The translations under genes and the position numbers were made by a program. Below, piece by piece: positions 51,939 to 62,900 of a DNA stretch of 64,000 bases. Numbering within the stretch: position 1 is the first letter of the stretch; every line of letters begins with the position of its first letter. The notes under the pieces were generated by a model. The model did not search any database and was not told where the DNA came from. It was given only the letters and a program-made list of their open reading frames with translations. The DNA is from SB25 sp050180705 (lineage in GTDB: Bacteria; Bacteroidota; Bacteroidia; Bacteroidales; Tenuifilaceae), in contig JBFXDX010000006.1 of assembly GCA_050180705.1 (NCBI GenBank), positions 62,001 through 126,000 on the forward strand. Direction: 5' to 3'.

Positions 51939-52505
51939 TTATTTTACTCTTTCGGAATATTCTCTTGTTCTAGTATCAACTTTAATTCTATCGCCAATAT
52001 TAATGAATAGCGGAACTTGTATGGTTGCACCAGTTTCGATAGTTGCAGCCTTTAATGCTGTAGATGATGCTGTGTCTCCTTTTAATCCAGGTTCGGTATA
52101 GGTAACCTCCATTTCTACGAAAGGAAGTAGTTCACAGGTTAAAATGGCTTCTTTTTCAGATTCAACCATCATTTCAACAGATTGACCTTCCTTTAATAGA
52201 TCGTTATTTTCAATTAAATCACCATTTAGACTAACCTGTTCAAATGTTTCCTGATGCATAAAATGGTAACCCAGATCGTCCTTATATAGGAATTGATAAG
52301 GCCTGCGTTCTACCCTTACTGTATCTACCTTTACTCCAGCGTTGAAAGTATTTTCAATAACTTTTCCTGTTTCTAGACTTTTTAGTTTGGTGCGAACAAA
52401 TGCACCGCCTTTCCCTGGTTTTACATGTTGAAATTGAACTATAGTGTATATCTTTCCATTAAATAGAATACATAGCCCATTCTTAAAATCTGCAGTAGTT
52501 GCCAT
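51939..52505 (-). CDS. efp: Elongation factor P
   Basis: A 188-residue EF-P, which enters the ribosomal E site to relieve stalling at polyproline stretches. The N-terminal KOW-like domain carries the loop KPGKGGA with Lys32 at the tip, the position that is modified in many bacteria. The middle OB domain contains TYTEPGLKGDTAS and the C-terminal OB domain IQVPLFINIGDRIKVDTRTREY. The length is standard. It is transcribed alone. Confidence 0.97.
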   Translation of the reverse strand: MATTADFKNGLCILFNGKIYTIVQFQHVKPGKGGAFVRTKLKSLETGKVIENTFNAGVKVDTVRVERRPYQFLYKDDLGYHFMHQETFEQVSLNGDLIENNDLLKEGQSVEMMVESEKEAILTCELLPFVEMEVTYTEPGLKGDTASSTALKAATIETGATIQVPLFINIGDRIKVDTRTREYSERVK

Positions 52506-52683
52506 AATTTATTTATTAACAAATTTTTTGCAAAAATAGTAAATCATCAATAATTCAAAAAATTTAGGGTACAGATAATTAGAACATTTAAAGAATTCCT
52601 TTGAAATCATGTAGTTTTAGATTATGATAAAAGTCAATAAAGAATACACTGATTTATAGCAATTTTACATCAATAGTTTTTGC

Positions 52684-52691
52684 TACATTTG
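52684..52691 (+). promoter_or_regulatory. -7 box of the M6 protease gene
   Basis: TACATTTG matches TAnnTTTG, 63 bases before the start codon at 52755. Confidence 0.5.
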
Positions 52692-52754
52692 TGCGTTTTT
52701 AGAATTATAATCACCAATGTTTTATTGATAAATTATACTAACAACTAAATTTTT

Positions 52755-55385
52755 ATGAAAAAATTTTTACTCTTATTTTTACTATCTGTAAGTCTGTGTT
52801 CCATAAAGGCAGCACCGTTTAAGTTTTTACCTTACAAAATAACTCAGCCTAGCGGTGAGGTTATAGAGTGTTTTGTGTCCGGCGATGAGTTTTTTAACTG
52901 GATTCATGATAAAGATGGATATACCATTATTCAGGGTTCTGATGGATATTTTTACTATGCAACGCAAAAAGTTGGGGAAAAAATATCACCTTCTTCTTTT
53001 GTTGTTGGTAAAACAAACCCGGAAAAATTAGGCATTAAGAAGTGGATTAAAATATCAGCAAGGGATTATGAATCTAGAAAAAAACGTTATGATATTCCAT
53101 CTTCAGAAAAGAGTGCTGGATTGGCAAAGGCTCCTCATACTGGAACGTTAAATAATATTGTTATTTACATTAAGTTTGCCGATGATGCTGAGATTCAGAA
53201 AACTCGTGAGAGTTACGATAATATTATGAATTCTACAACAGCGTATAGTCTTAAATCTTATTACAACGAAGTATCTTACGGTAATCTTTCAATAAATAGC
53301 ACACACTATCCAACTTGTGATTCTCCATCAACAACCAATGCTTCATATCAGGATTCTCACAATAGAAATTACTTCCGACCTTATAATGCTACAACAAACC
53401 CTATAGGTTATAGTGGAGATTCGGAGGCAAGAGATCGAGAGCATCAATTACTTTACGATGCAGTTACTTGGATTAACACAAATTCACCTGTTGATTCCGG
53501 TCTGGATATTGATGCTGATGGTGATGGTAACGTTGACAATGTTTGTTTTATGATAAAAGGGAATTCTGATGGTTGGTCTGATTTACTTTGGGCTCATCGT
53601 TGGGTTTTATATAGTAAAAATGTTAGTATTAATGGGAAACGAGTTTATGACTATACTTTTCAACCAGAGAGTCAGGTACAAGCCTATGTGTTATGTCATG
53701 AAATGTTTCATGCGTTAGGAGCTCCAGATCTATATCACTATAATGAAAATAATTTTACTCCAGTAGGTGCTTGGGATATTATGGAAGCTGGTCGTGCTCA
53801 TATGGGTGCGTATATGAAATGGAAGTATGCTAATGCTAAATGGATTACAGAGATTCCTGAGATAAAAACTTCTGGAACTTATACTTTAAATCCCTTAACA
53901 TCATCAACTAATAATTGTTATAAAATTGTTTCGCCTAATTCTGATAAAGAATTTTTTGTGTTAGAGTTTCGAAAAAAAGAGGGAACTTTTGAAAATTATC
54001 TTCCTGGAAGTGGATTGATCGTGTATCGTATCAATACCGATTTTGAGGGTAATGCTGATTTTGATAATTCTACAGCGTTTGACGAGGTTTACATTTATAG
54101 ACCTAGTGGAACAACTCAGGCAGATGGGTACATTTCCTCTGCTCATTTTTCTTCAGATGTAAGTAGAACTAGTATAAACGACGCAACGAGTCCAAGTAGT
54201 TTCTTACATGATGGAATGCCTGGTGGTCTTGATATTAGTAATATTACTTCGGCCGGATCAACAATCTCATTCGATGTATATATTTCAGATATTAATGCCC
54301 CTGCTAATTTTACGGCAAATGGAGTTTCTGAAAGTCAAATTGATCTTTCTTGGACTTTAAATGCGAATAACGATAATGTTTTGATTGCTTATTCAACTTC
54401 TGGAGCAATAGGTTCTCCTGCAAGAGGTACAAGTTATAGCGTTGGATCATCAATTCCAGGGGGGGGGACTGTAATTTATTCAGGGAATGAAGTATCCTAT
54501 AATCATGAGGCCTTAAGCCTAGGTACTACATATTCATATAAAATATGGTCCGTGAATTCGTCTAATGAGTACTCTTCTGCTGCAGGTGCAATGGCTTCGA
54601 CAAATTGTGCAGACGCAGTACTTCCAATTACTGAAGGTTTTAATAATGCCATAGTATCTCCATGCTGGAGTGTAATATCTGTTGCACAAGGTGAGACCCA
54701 GGATGAATCTGCTTCAATAACACAGGTTCAATCATCCCAGTATCCAAGTGTTAATGCTTATGAGGGATCTCATATGATTAGGTTCAATTCTGCCATGTGT
54801 GGTGCTGGAAATATTATGAGATTAGCAAGTCCCGTATTTTCTACCGTTGGAAAATCTCAGGTTAATATTAGTTTTGCTTGGCATAGAGATGCTCAATGGC
54901 CTAATGCTTTAGATTATATGACTCTTCAATGGTCTACAGATGGTTCTAACTGGACCAATGGGGCTACATTTCAGCGTTATTATGCAACTGAAGGTTGGAG
55001 TCTGCAATCCTATACTCTTCCTTCTGAAGCATTAGAACACGAAAATCTTCAAATTGGTTTTCAATTTACTTCGGCATATGGTTATAATTGCTATTTAGAC
55101 AATCTGAAAATAACTGCAAGCACAACTGGTATAAACAGTGAATATGTTGGAGAGTTGATGGTTTATCCTAATCCATCGAAAGGGATGTTTACATTGGAAT
55201 TACTTGAAAATTATCAAACAATGATTGTTGAAGTGTATGATATGACAGGTCGAAATATCTTATCAAATAGTTATAATGGATCAGCAATAAATTATATTGA
55301 TATGACTAATTGCTCCAAGGGTATTTATCTGATGAGGCTTAAGGTTGATGGAAAGATTGCAAATAAGAAGATCGTTTTAGAGTAA
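52755..55385 (+). CDS. Secreted M6 family metalloprotease, T9SS cargo
   Basis: An 876-residue protease with a signal peptide (MKKFLLLFLLSVSLCSIKAA), an N-terminal propeptide-like part and the M6 zinc motif HEMFH (H315, E316, H319) followed by ALGAPDLYHY. Downstream are a fibronectin-like domain (about 515-620), a MAM or cleaved-adhesin-like jelly-roll (about 625-790), and a T9SS type A sorting domain (about 800-876, MVYPNPSKGMFTLEL). It is therefore expected to be released or anchored at the surface by the T9SS. The targets are unknown; degradation of extracellular protein for nutrition is the usual role. Confidence 0.92.
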   Translation: MKKFLLLFLLSVSLCSIKAAPFKFLPYKITQPSGEVIECFVSGDEFFNWIHDKDGYTIIQGSDGYFYYATQKVGEKISPSSFVVGKTNPEKLGIKKWIKISARDYESRKKRYDIPSSEKSAGLAKAPHTGTLNNIVIYIKFADDAEIQKTRESYDNIMNSTTAYSLKSYYNEVSYGNLSINSTHYPTCDSPSTTNASYQDSHNRNYFRPYNATTNPIGYSGDSEARDREHQLLYDAVTWINTNSPVDSGLDIDADGDGNVDNVCFMIKGNSDGWSDLLWAHRWVLYSKNVSINGKRVYDYTFQPESQVQAYVLCHEMFHALGAPDLYHYNENNFTPVGAWDIMEAGRAHMGAYMKWKYANAKWITEIPEIKTSGTYTLNPLTSSTNNCYKIVSPNSDKEFFVLEFRKKEGTFENYLPGSGLIVYRINTDFEGNADFDNSTAFDEVYIYRPSGTTQADGYISSAHFSSDVSRTSINDATSPSSFLHDGMPGGLDISNITSAGSTISFDVYISDINAPANFTANGVSESQIDLSWTLNANNDNVLIAYSTSGAIGSPARGTSYSVGSSIPGGGTVIYSGNEVSYNHEALSLGTTYSYKIWSVNSSNEYSSAAGAMASTNCADAVLPITEGFNNAIVSPCWSVISVAQGETQDESASITQVQSSQYPSVNAYEGSHMIRFNSAMCGAGNIMRLASPVFSTVGKSQVNISFAWHRDAQWPNALDYMTLQWSTDGSNWTNGATFQRYYATEGWSLQSYTLPSEALEHENLQIGFQFTSAYGYNCYLDNLKITASTTGINSEYVGELMVYPNPSKGMFTLELLENYQTMIVEVYDMTGRNILSNSYNGSAINYIDMTNCSKGIYLMRLKVDGKIANKKIVLE

Positions 55386-55404
55386 GTTAGTCTGGAATAT
55401 TCTG

Positions 55405-55436
55405 AAAAGGATCTCATATGGTGTGAGATCCTTTTT
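55405..55436. terminator. Convergent terminator
   Basis: A perfect 12-base stem (AAAAGGATCTCA and complement) with a 7-base loop and a T-run, between the M6 gene and the convergent DUF3108 gene. Confidence 0.88.
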
Positions 55437-55438
55437 CT

Positions 55439-56323
55439 TTAATCTTTTTTTCTTAGTGATTTAAATGGATTGCAAAGTCCAGAATAATCAATCAGATCGC
55501 AGTAAACCGCACCGACGAAGATTTCGAATCGAATTCGAATTGGAATAAAGTTGTCATCATTTGAAAACCAAATAGTCATATCATCCTTCGATTTAAAAAC
55601 ACGTCCGGTTTGTACTACTGGCATGAATTTCATACATTGAATTTCTCCAAATTTTGTTTTGATTGTTTCGTATCCCTTAAAGCGAACCATTAATGGGAAT
55701 TTCTCATTGGTAAAATAGGTGTCAACAATGAATAGTTGTTCTTTCTGTGGCGGATTTTTAAGTATTTTATGCCGTAAGTAGTAGAACGATGATAAAATGT
55801 CTTGACAACCTTTCACAACGATAATTTTGCCAGTTTTAGAACTTACCACTATTGAAGAATCGGTGCGGCTCCAGTGATCCCAAGTTTGAGTACTATAGTG
55901 CTTGTATCTGTTTTCGTGTATATTCCGAATAGAATAGTAGGGCCAATCGGTTAATGTATCGGTATAACTTTCATACGTGTCATCGACATTGTATAAACTA
56001 TTGGCTATGCCTACTGTTTTGCCATTCAGGTATAGGTGATTGGTTACTTTTCCTTCGTAAATTCCTTTACGTACTTCCAATACAGCTTCACCTCCATTTA
56101 TAAATCCGTAGTATATCCTGTACTTGAGCTTTTCGCCAATTGTAAACGATCTTTTTTGTTGCGAAAAAGATGTATAAGTGTTAAGGCAAAAAACACAAAT
56201 TAAAAGGAAACGAGGGTAGTGAGTGTTAATCTTGGTTGGGAAGAACTTTGTTTTTCGCTTTGATAGCCACAAAATCTTTAAGATAAAATGGTTCAAAGTA
56301 GGCAATGTCCTCAAATATCTCAT
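55439..56323 (-). CDS. DUF3108 family exported protein
   Basis: A protein of the DUF3108 family, recognised by FTIGEKLKYRIYYGFINGGEAVLEV and the beta-rich pattern that follows; these are thought to be periplasmic or outer-membrane-associated, function unknown. The open frame reaches back to an ATG at 56323, which would overlap tsaB by 98 bases. A signal peptide (PRFLLICVFCLNTYTSFSQ) begins near residue 37, so the true start may be much closer to it. No ATG, GTG or TTG lies there, but an ATT at 56230 overlaps the tsaB stop. The start is therefore uncertain; the stop is firm. Confidence 0.82.
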   Translation of the reverse strand: MRYLRTLPTLNHFILKILWLSKRKTKFFPTKINTHYPRFLLICVFCLNTYTSFSQQKRSFTIGEKLKYRIYYGFINGGEAVLEVRKGIYEGKVTNHLYLNGKTVGIANSLYNVDDTYESYTDTLTDWPYYSIRNIHENRYKHYSTQTWDHWSRTDSSIVVSSKTGKIIVVKGCQDILSSFYYLRHKILKNPPQKEQLFIVDTYFTNEKFPLMVRFKGYETIKTKFGEIQCMKFMPVVQTGRVFKSKDDMTIWFSNDDNFIPIRIRFEIFVGAVYCDLIDYSGLCNPFKSLRKKD

Positions 56324-56933
56324 CTCTATATGCTTTTATGGCCAACGGTAACATAAAGCGTGCCGATGGCTCAAAATTATCGATAAAGATAGCATTTTGG
56401 TTTGATATAACTGATTTGCACTTTGGTGCGCCATTTCCAAAGAATAGGATCTTTTTATTCTTGAGTTGGTCTAAAAATGAGTTTGAATCAACTATTATTG
56501 CTTCTACTTCGGAGATTTGTGCTAGAGACTGGTCGAATAACGCAGCGTAAACTTCCATTCTTCTAGCGTCTATCATTGGGCAATATAATGATATTTCTTG
56601 ATCATTGGAGATTTGCTCAGATATACCTTGCACCATTGCGCTGAGGCTGCCAACAGCGAGTAGTGGCTTGCCAAGAGAATAGCATATTCCCTTGGCAAGT
56701 GATACTCCAATTCTTAATCCTGTGTACGATCCAGGTCCTTTACTTATAGCCACTGCGTCAATTTTGGAAATATCAAAATTTAACTCAGTCATTAGGTTAT
56801 CAATAAGCACAGATAGGTGCGAAGCATGTGCCTTTGAGTCATTGACTTCCTTATACCCAATAACTCCAGTTTCGTTTCCTAACGCGACAGAACATGTTGT
56901 TGTTCCAGTTTCGATGCAAAGAATATGAATCAT
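56226..56933 (-). CDS. tsaB: tRNA threonylcarbamoyladenosine protein TsaB
   Basis: A 235-residue TsaB, which partners TsaD in placing the t6A modification at position 37 of ANN-decoding tRNAs. The start IHILCIETGTTTCSVALGN and the motif KGPGSYTGLRIGVSLAKG (about 66-83) are diagnostic. It is 9 bases after the efflux adaptor gene on the same strand and runs into the DUF3108 gene, so it lies inside the tolC-adaptor-tsaB-DUF3108 transcript. Confidence 0.94.
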   Translation of the reverse strand: MIHILCIETGTTTCSVALGNETGVIGYKEVNDSKAHASHLSVLIDNLMTELNFDISKIDAVAISKGPGSYTGLRIGVSLAKGICYSLGKPLLAVGSLSAMVQGISEQISNDQEISLYCPMIDARRMEVYAALFDQSLAQISEVEAIIVDSNSFLDQLKNKKILFFGNGAPKCKSVISNQNAIFIDNFEPSARFMLPLAIKAYRDEIFEDIAYFEPFYLKDFVAIKAKNKVLPNQD

Positions 56934-56942
56934 ACTAAAATA

Positions 56943-58259
56943 TTACTTAACTCCTTCGGATTTGAAAAGCTCTTCTTTTGTTTTGACCTTCTTAATCAGA
57001 GATTTATCTTTTAAACTTCGCGAGATTGCACTATAGGGAGCCGATACAACTTCTTCCTCTCCAGTTAATCCCTCTTTAATTTCGATGAATTGATTATCTT
57101 GAATTCCAGTCTTAACTTCTACTAAACAAGCGGTATCGCCTTTTGTTATGAAAACAACTTCTTTAGGCTTTTCGCTTTTGGCAACCTTGGATTCTTGTAC
57201 AACTTTCTTTTCTCCATCCTTTTGAAATCCGGTTTGTGCATTTTTAGAAGAATCGGTACGAACTGTTACCGCTTGAATAGGAACTGCCAAAACATCCTTT
57301 CGAGTTTCTGTGAGAATATCAACAGTTGTTGACATTCCTGGACGGAATGGGCTTTGTAGATTGTTCGAGATTAAATCTTTGTAGGAGTTTTCGAGGATGA
57401 AAGTACGAACCTCGAAACTTGTAACCTGATCGGTTGTTGTTCCGGATACATCCGCAGTATTCGCAATTTGGGTTACAATACCCTTGAATTTACGATCGAT
57501 ATATGCATCAACCTCGATTAGAGCAGTGTCGCCAATTTTTACTTTAACAATGTCGTTCTCATTAACGCTAACACGGGTTTCCATTCTGTTCAAATTGGCA
57601 ATACGCATAATTTCAGTTCCAGTCATTTGGATAGTTCCAAGGACTCTTTCTCCTAATTCCACATTAAGCTTAGAAACAGTTCCAGAGATGGGCGAGTATA
57701 TCGATGTTTTTCGGAGATTTTCTTCAGCTTCTTTAAGCGATGCAACCGCACTTTCTACGTTAAAGTTCGCAGCGCTAAGTTCCGATTGTGCAACTTCGTA
57801 GTTTGTTTTAGCTGTTTCGAATTCAGATTCCGAAATTGCTTTTTGATCGAAAAGTTGCTTGTTGCGGTTAAAGGCAAGTTCGCTTTGCGTGAGTTGTGCT
57901 TTGGATTGAGCCAATCTTGCATTTGCAGAGTTTACTGCAGCGATTGCCCTTTCTTTAAGCGAGATGTATGTATCGGGTTTGATTTTAACCAGTAAGGTTC
58001 CCTTTTCAACCCAGTTACCTTCTTTTACGGGTAGTTCAATAATTTCGCCAGAAACCTCAGAACTTATCTTGATTTCAACTTCGGGTTGAATTTTTCCGTT
58101 AGCAGTGATTGCTTCAGTAATGGTTCTCTTTTCGGGCTTTTCAACAAAAACAGATGTAGTTTGAGGTTTGCCAAACCAACCTTTCTTTTTCCCTACAACT
58201 GCAATCACAATTAGTATTATGACAGCGCCAATTAAATATTTTAATAGTCCCTTTTTCAT
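56943..58259 (-). CDS. Efflux periplasmic adaptor (HlyD/MacA-like)
   Basis: A 438-residue membrane-fusion protein with one N-terminal membrane helix (LKYLIGAVIILIVIAVV), a split lipoyl domain (SSEVSGEIIELPVKEGNWV and YSPISGTVSKLNVELGERV), a long helical hairpin between them and beta-barrel domains. A lysine/glutamate-rich insertion (about residues 340-375) interrupts the C-terminal part. Sequence is closest to the MacA type, which works with an ABC permease (MacB). The partner TolC-like gene is immediately upstream, but no pump gene is adjacent. Confidence 0.92.
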   Translation of the reverse strand: MKKGLLKYLIGAVIILIVIAVVGKKKGWFGKPQTTSVFVEKPEKRTITEAITANGKIQPEVEIKISSEVSGEIIELPVKEGNWVEKGTLLVKIKPDTYISLKERAIAAVNSANARLAQSKAQLTQSELAFNRNKQLFDQKAISESEFETAKTNYEVAQSELSAANFNVESAVASLKEAEENLRKTSIYSPISGTVSKLNVELGERVLGTIQMTGTEIMRIANLNRMETRVSVNENDIVKVKIGDTALIEVDAYIDRKFKGIVTQIANTADVSGTTTDQVTSFEVRTFILENSYKDLISNNLQSPFRPGMSTTVDILTETRKDVLAVPIQAVTVRTDSSKNAQTGFQKDGEKKVVQESKVAKSEKPKEVVFITKGDTACLVEVKTGIQDNQFIEIKEGLTGEEEVVSAPYSAISRSLKDKSLIKKVKTKEELFKSEGVK

Positions 58260-58309
58260 CCGAGTTGAGTTTATTTAGTTATTACTATTAATATTCGTGG
58301 TATTTATTC

Positions 58310-59674
58310 CTAAAGTTTTAAAGGTATTTCTTTGTAAAAATCGAGAATCTTTATTTTGAAAATTAGCTCATATTTTGCTTGAAGTAGATCTGTTTCCGCT
58401 TTAGATAACTTTGTTTTTGCATTGGTGTAATCATAGGAGTTTACCAATCCAACGTTGAATTTCTGTTCAGCATAACGAAATGCTTCCTCGAGAGATATTA
58501 CACTTTTTTTAGATGCTTTAAATTTCTTTTGGGCAGCAAGGGCATCGGTGTATGCTTGTTGAATATCTTTTAGCAGAGTGTTTTTCTCAGTTTCTAGAGT
58601 GAGCAAGCTTCTGTCGAAGTTGATTTTTGCTGAGGTGATTTTATTTCTAACTTGCCAACCATTAAAAATTGGAACAGAGAGATTGAATCCTAAACCAAAA
58701 CTAGCCTTATCTCTAAATTGGCTGCTATAAGAGGGGTCTTTATAAAGCACTTGTTGATCAATGCCATCGTAGGGAGTTGGATCATAGTAAAAATCTTTTA
58801 GATAGTTTTGAGCACGTGTGCTATAACTTGCCGATATGGTTAACGTTGGATAGTTGTATGTTTTTGCTATTTTAATTCCCTGTTTGGCAGATTCTGTTCG
58901 ATAAGTAGCTCCTGTAATCTGAGGCATTGTTGCTATTGCTGTTTGAAATATATCCGATGTTGATTCTGTGATTATAGTTTCATCCATTTCTGGCAAAACA
59001 GGCTTTTGGATTTTAAAGTCTTGAACATTTTTTAGTTCTAGAATTTGGGCTAGATTGAGGTATGCTATATCTAATTGATTTTGCGAATTTACTAGTTGTA
59101 ATTCATCGGAAGCCAACTGTGCTTCAATGTCTAAAAGATTTCCTTCTGGTAAACTTCCGGCTTTTACTAAAACACTGGTTCTTTCTAATTGCAATTTTGT
59201 TAATTCCACTTGTCGGTTCGAAGAACTTACAAGTTCTTCGGAATATAGGACTTGTAAATAAGCAGACGAAATATTTAATGCTATATTATTCTTTACTTTT
59301 TCAACATCACTTACTGATGCTTTCAGATCAACTGCGTTTTGTCTTATTGTGTTGTATTTTAACAAACCGCTGAATACGTTAAAAGATGAATTTAAGGATA
59401 AAGAAGTATTAGCAATATCTTCAGAAACTGAATTTTGGTCATTGACTGCTCTTCCAAAAGTATATGTATGATATGCTGAGGCGTTTAAAGTTGGAAGAAT
59501 ATCTAGTTTTGATGCTAAAAGATTGCTTTTTCCTGTCTTTACATTTAGCTCTTGCTGCTTAATCTGTAAGTTATTCTGTAATGCGTACTGAATGCATTGT
59601 TCCAAATTCCAGGGTTCTTGAGCCCATATTGTGGCGGGAAATAGAATCAAAAATGTTAGTAGTGCCTTCCTCAT
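58310..59674 (-). CDS. TolC-like outer-membrane efflux channel
   Basis: About 454 residues, with a signal peptide (MRKALLTFLILFPATIWAQ) and the TolC repeat architecture: WNLEQCIQYALQNNLQIKQQ at the N-terminus, two long coiled-coil regions and a second repeat containing NLSVPIFNGWQVRNKITSAK. The family forms the trimeric outer-membrane exit duct of tripartite pumps. The open frame extends to an ATG at 59749, but the ATG at 59674 places the signal peptide at the N-terminus and is preferred. It is followed after 50 bases by the adaptor gene. Confidence 0.92.
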   Translation of the reverse strand: MRKALLTFLILFPATIWAQEPWNLEQCIQYALQNNLQIKQQELNVKTGKSNLLASKLDILPTLNASAYHTYTFGRAVNDQNSVSEDIANTSLSLNSSFNVFSGLLKYNTIRQNAVDLKASVSDVEKVKNNIALNISSAYLQVLYSEELVSSSNRQVELTKLQLERTSVLVKAGSLPEGNLLDIEAQLASDELQLVNSQNQLDIAYLNLAQILELKNVQDFKIQKPVLPEMDETIITESTSDIFQTAIATMPQITGATYRTESAKQGIKIAKTYNYPTLTISASYSTRAQNYLKDFYYDPTPYDGIDQQVLYKDPSYSSQFRDKASFGLGFNLSVPIFNGWQVRNKITSAKINFDRSLLTLETEKNTLLKDIQQAYTDALAAQKKFKASKKSVISLEEAFRYAEQKFNVGLVNSYDYTNAKTKLSKAETDLLQAKYELIFKIKILDFYKEIPLKL

Positions 59675-59931
59675 TTTATAGAATTTTATATTTATGATAA
59701 TTCCGTAGTCATTTGGTTTAATTGTGTCGAAGTTAAATCTATTTTCCATTCCGAAAACTTAAACAAAGCTAAATTGTCCTATAATTTGTGAACTTTAGTG
59801 CACGAATTCAGCCTATTAAACTATGAAAGACGGAGTATAACAAAAAATGCTGCATATTAAGAGTCTTTTCATTAAAAATTAGGTGGTCTTTCATAATTAT
59901 GAGTATAACTTATTCGTTTTTCGACGTATAA

Positions 59932-59939
59932 TATCTTTG
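59932..59939 (+). promoter_or_regulatory. -7 box of the C25 protease gene
   Basis: TATCTTTG matches TAnnTTTG, 47 bases before the start codon at 59987. Confidence 0.5.
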
Positions 59940-59986
59940 TGTAACGTTGGGTTTTGTATCTTGCAAGATTAATTTTCTTAAAAGTT

Positions 59987-62900
59987 ATGATGAAAAAAAT
60001 TATTGTTCTATTTGCCATTTTAGCCATTTATACTGGGCTTAATGCACAAGTTGGTCATCTTCCTTTGAATGGTAAAAAAGGATGTGATGCTCTAAAGTTT
60101 ACTTCAAAAAGTACTAAAAATTATGAACTAAAGATAAGTTTAAACGAATTGAGTTGGAAAAGCCAAAAGTCTAAAACAGGTGATGCCTACACCGAACTTT
60201 TGTTTGATAAATGTAGTTCTGAGGGTGAGATTGGTACTCCACAGCTTCCTGCATATAAAAAGTTGATACTTTTACCTTATGGGGCTATTGCTACTGCAAC
60301 TGTTAGAAGTTATTCGCAGAGCGAATATTCGTTTAAAGACTTGGGAATTGATGCTCCAATTATTCCGGTTCAGCCATCAGTTAGAAAGGATCAGGATTCA
60401 TCGAGTATTCCTTTTCAGAAGAGTAAAGACATTTACTCGAAGAAATCATACTTGCAAAACTCTATAGTTAAGTTGGAGATTTTAGGAAATATGAGATCGT
60501 ATACTATTGCCAGGGTAGTTGTAACTCCTGTAGATTACAACCCTGCAATGGAGAGCATTAAAGTTTATAACGATATTGATATCGATATTAATATTTCTGG
60601 TGGAACTAAAAGTGTAGAAGAATTATCAAGTATTGGCAGTCCTTATTTCGATATAATCGATCGTTCAACATTAAATACTACAGAAAGTGTTTATGATGAT
60701 CACCCTGATTTAACGAAGTATCCCGTTAAGATGCTAATTATTAGCGATAGAATGTTTGAGTCATCGCTAGCTCCTTTTATTGCTTGGAAAACTCAAAAAG
60801 GTTTCAATGTTGTCACAGCCTATACCGATATTATTGGTACATCAACAAGCCAAATTAAGACATATATTCAAGGGCAGTATAACGCAGCCACAGAAACTGA
60901 TCCAGCACCAACCTTCCTTATTTTTGTTGGTGATGTTGCTCAAGTGCCATCATCGGCAGTTGGTAGTCAATCTGGAAAGCAAACCGATCTTTATTACGCT
61001 AGTGTTGATGGCGATATTTTTCCTGAAATGTATTATGGACGATTGTCGGCAACAACCACAGCTCAACTAGATAATATTATTAATAAAATACTTTATTATG
61101 AGAAATATGAGTTTGCCGATCCTTCGTACCTTAATCAGGTAACTTTGATAGCCGGTGCAGATGGCACTTACAATCCTGCAATTGCTCAACCCACAATAAA
61201 GTATGGTACTGCAAATTATTTTAATGCTACAAATGGATTTAGTACAGTTAATGAATTTGGTGTAAGTAGTGATCCAAATAATAGCATTGAAAGTTCAGGG
61301 TATACAGGATGTTACGATGCTTCTAAAATCTCTGTTGGGCTTATTAATTATACAGCTCATTGCAGTGAGACTTCTTGGGCTGATCCTGCGTTATCAATTA
61401 CTATGGTAAACTTATTTAATAACCAAGCTCAATATCCTGTTGCTATTGCAAATTGTTGTTTGTCTGGTGATTTTGGTACAAGTGAATGTATCGGGGAGGC
61501 TTGGCTTCGGGCTCAAGATAAAGGTGCTGTTACTTACATTGGCTCATCTCCAAGTAGTTACTGGAAGGAGGATATGTATTGGGCGGTAGGTGCTTTTCCT
61601 ATGTCGGGAATCAATAATGGGTATGTTCCAACTTTTGAGGAAAGTACAACTGGTGCATATGATGCTTCTTTTGCAGGCGATTATCGTACGGCAGGGGCTC
61701 TTGTTTTTGCGGGAAATCTTGCTGTTACAGAGGCTAATAGTTTAAGTTATCCGACTGATGTAACTCCCACCTATTATTGGGAGGCCTATAATATTCTTGG
61801 AGACCCTTCTTTGGTTCCTTATTTTACTTCAGCTTCAGCAAATGTGGTTACACACGAATCCACGGTTCCTGTTGGTGTTAGTTCTTTAAAAGTGAATGCT
61901 CTAGAAAGATCGTATGTGTCTATTACCAAAGATTCAAAGATAATTGGAACCTCATACTTTGATCAAACAGGAGAAAAAGATATAACAATTCAAGAAGTTC
62001 AGGAGCCATGTGATCTTGTAATAACGGTAACACGTCCTCAAACAATCCCATACATTGACACTATTGAAGCAGTTGTTGCTTCTGGTTCCTATATTGTATT
62101 GAATTCTGCGTCGATTAATGATTCGGAAGGAAATGATGATGGGGATATTGATTTTGGCGAAGTTGTAACAGTAAATCTTAATGTTAAGAATGTTGGAACT
62201 GTTGCATCTTCAAATACTAGAGTCTTACTGACTAATCATGATGGTTTTGCAACGCTTACCAGTGGAGATTCTGTTTTTATTGGAACTATCCAAGGCCGAG
62301 CTGAAGGCAATATAGTAACAATTAATGATGCTTTTACATTCAAAATTTCTTCCGATGTGCCTGATAACTCAGAAGAGAAATTTACATTAACATTTAGAAG
62401 CGACGAAGGAGAATGGACATCAATATTAAGTCTGATTATTAATGCTCCACAAATCAATGCTAATACAGATCTCATTATTGATGATTCAGTGATTGGAAAT
62501 AATAATCAAGAAGCAAATCCAGGAGAGTCATTATATGGAGCAATAACAATAACCAATACAGGAAATTCAATTGTCTCTGATTTAATGGCAAGTATTTCTG
62601 TTCCTGACTCCTTGCGAGATATTGTTGTTCTGAACTATGAGCCCTTTGATGATTTAGTGGTCAATCTAGGAGATTCTTATGATCTTAAATTTCGAATAAA
62701 CATTAGTCCCGATATTTATGAAGATAAATTAATTCCTATTAATGTTGTAATAAGTTCGCCGTCTAATTCATATGTTTCTGTACGAACCGATGTTAATTTG
62801 AATATAGTTTCGGATAGTACAATAAAAATGAAAAATCAATCCATTTCTACTTGTTATGCAATATTTACCGATTCGGGAGGAGACAATAACAATTATTCTA

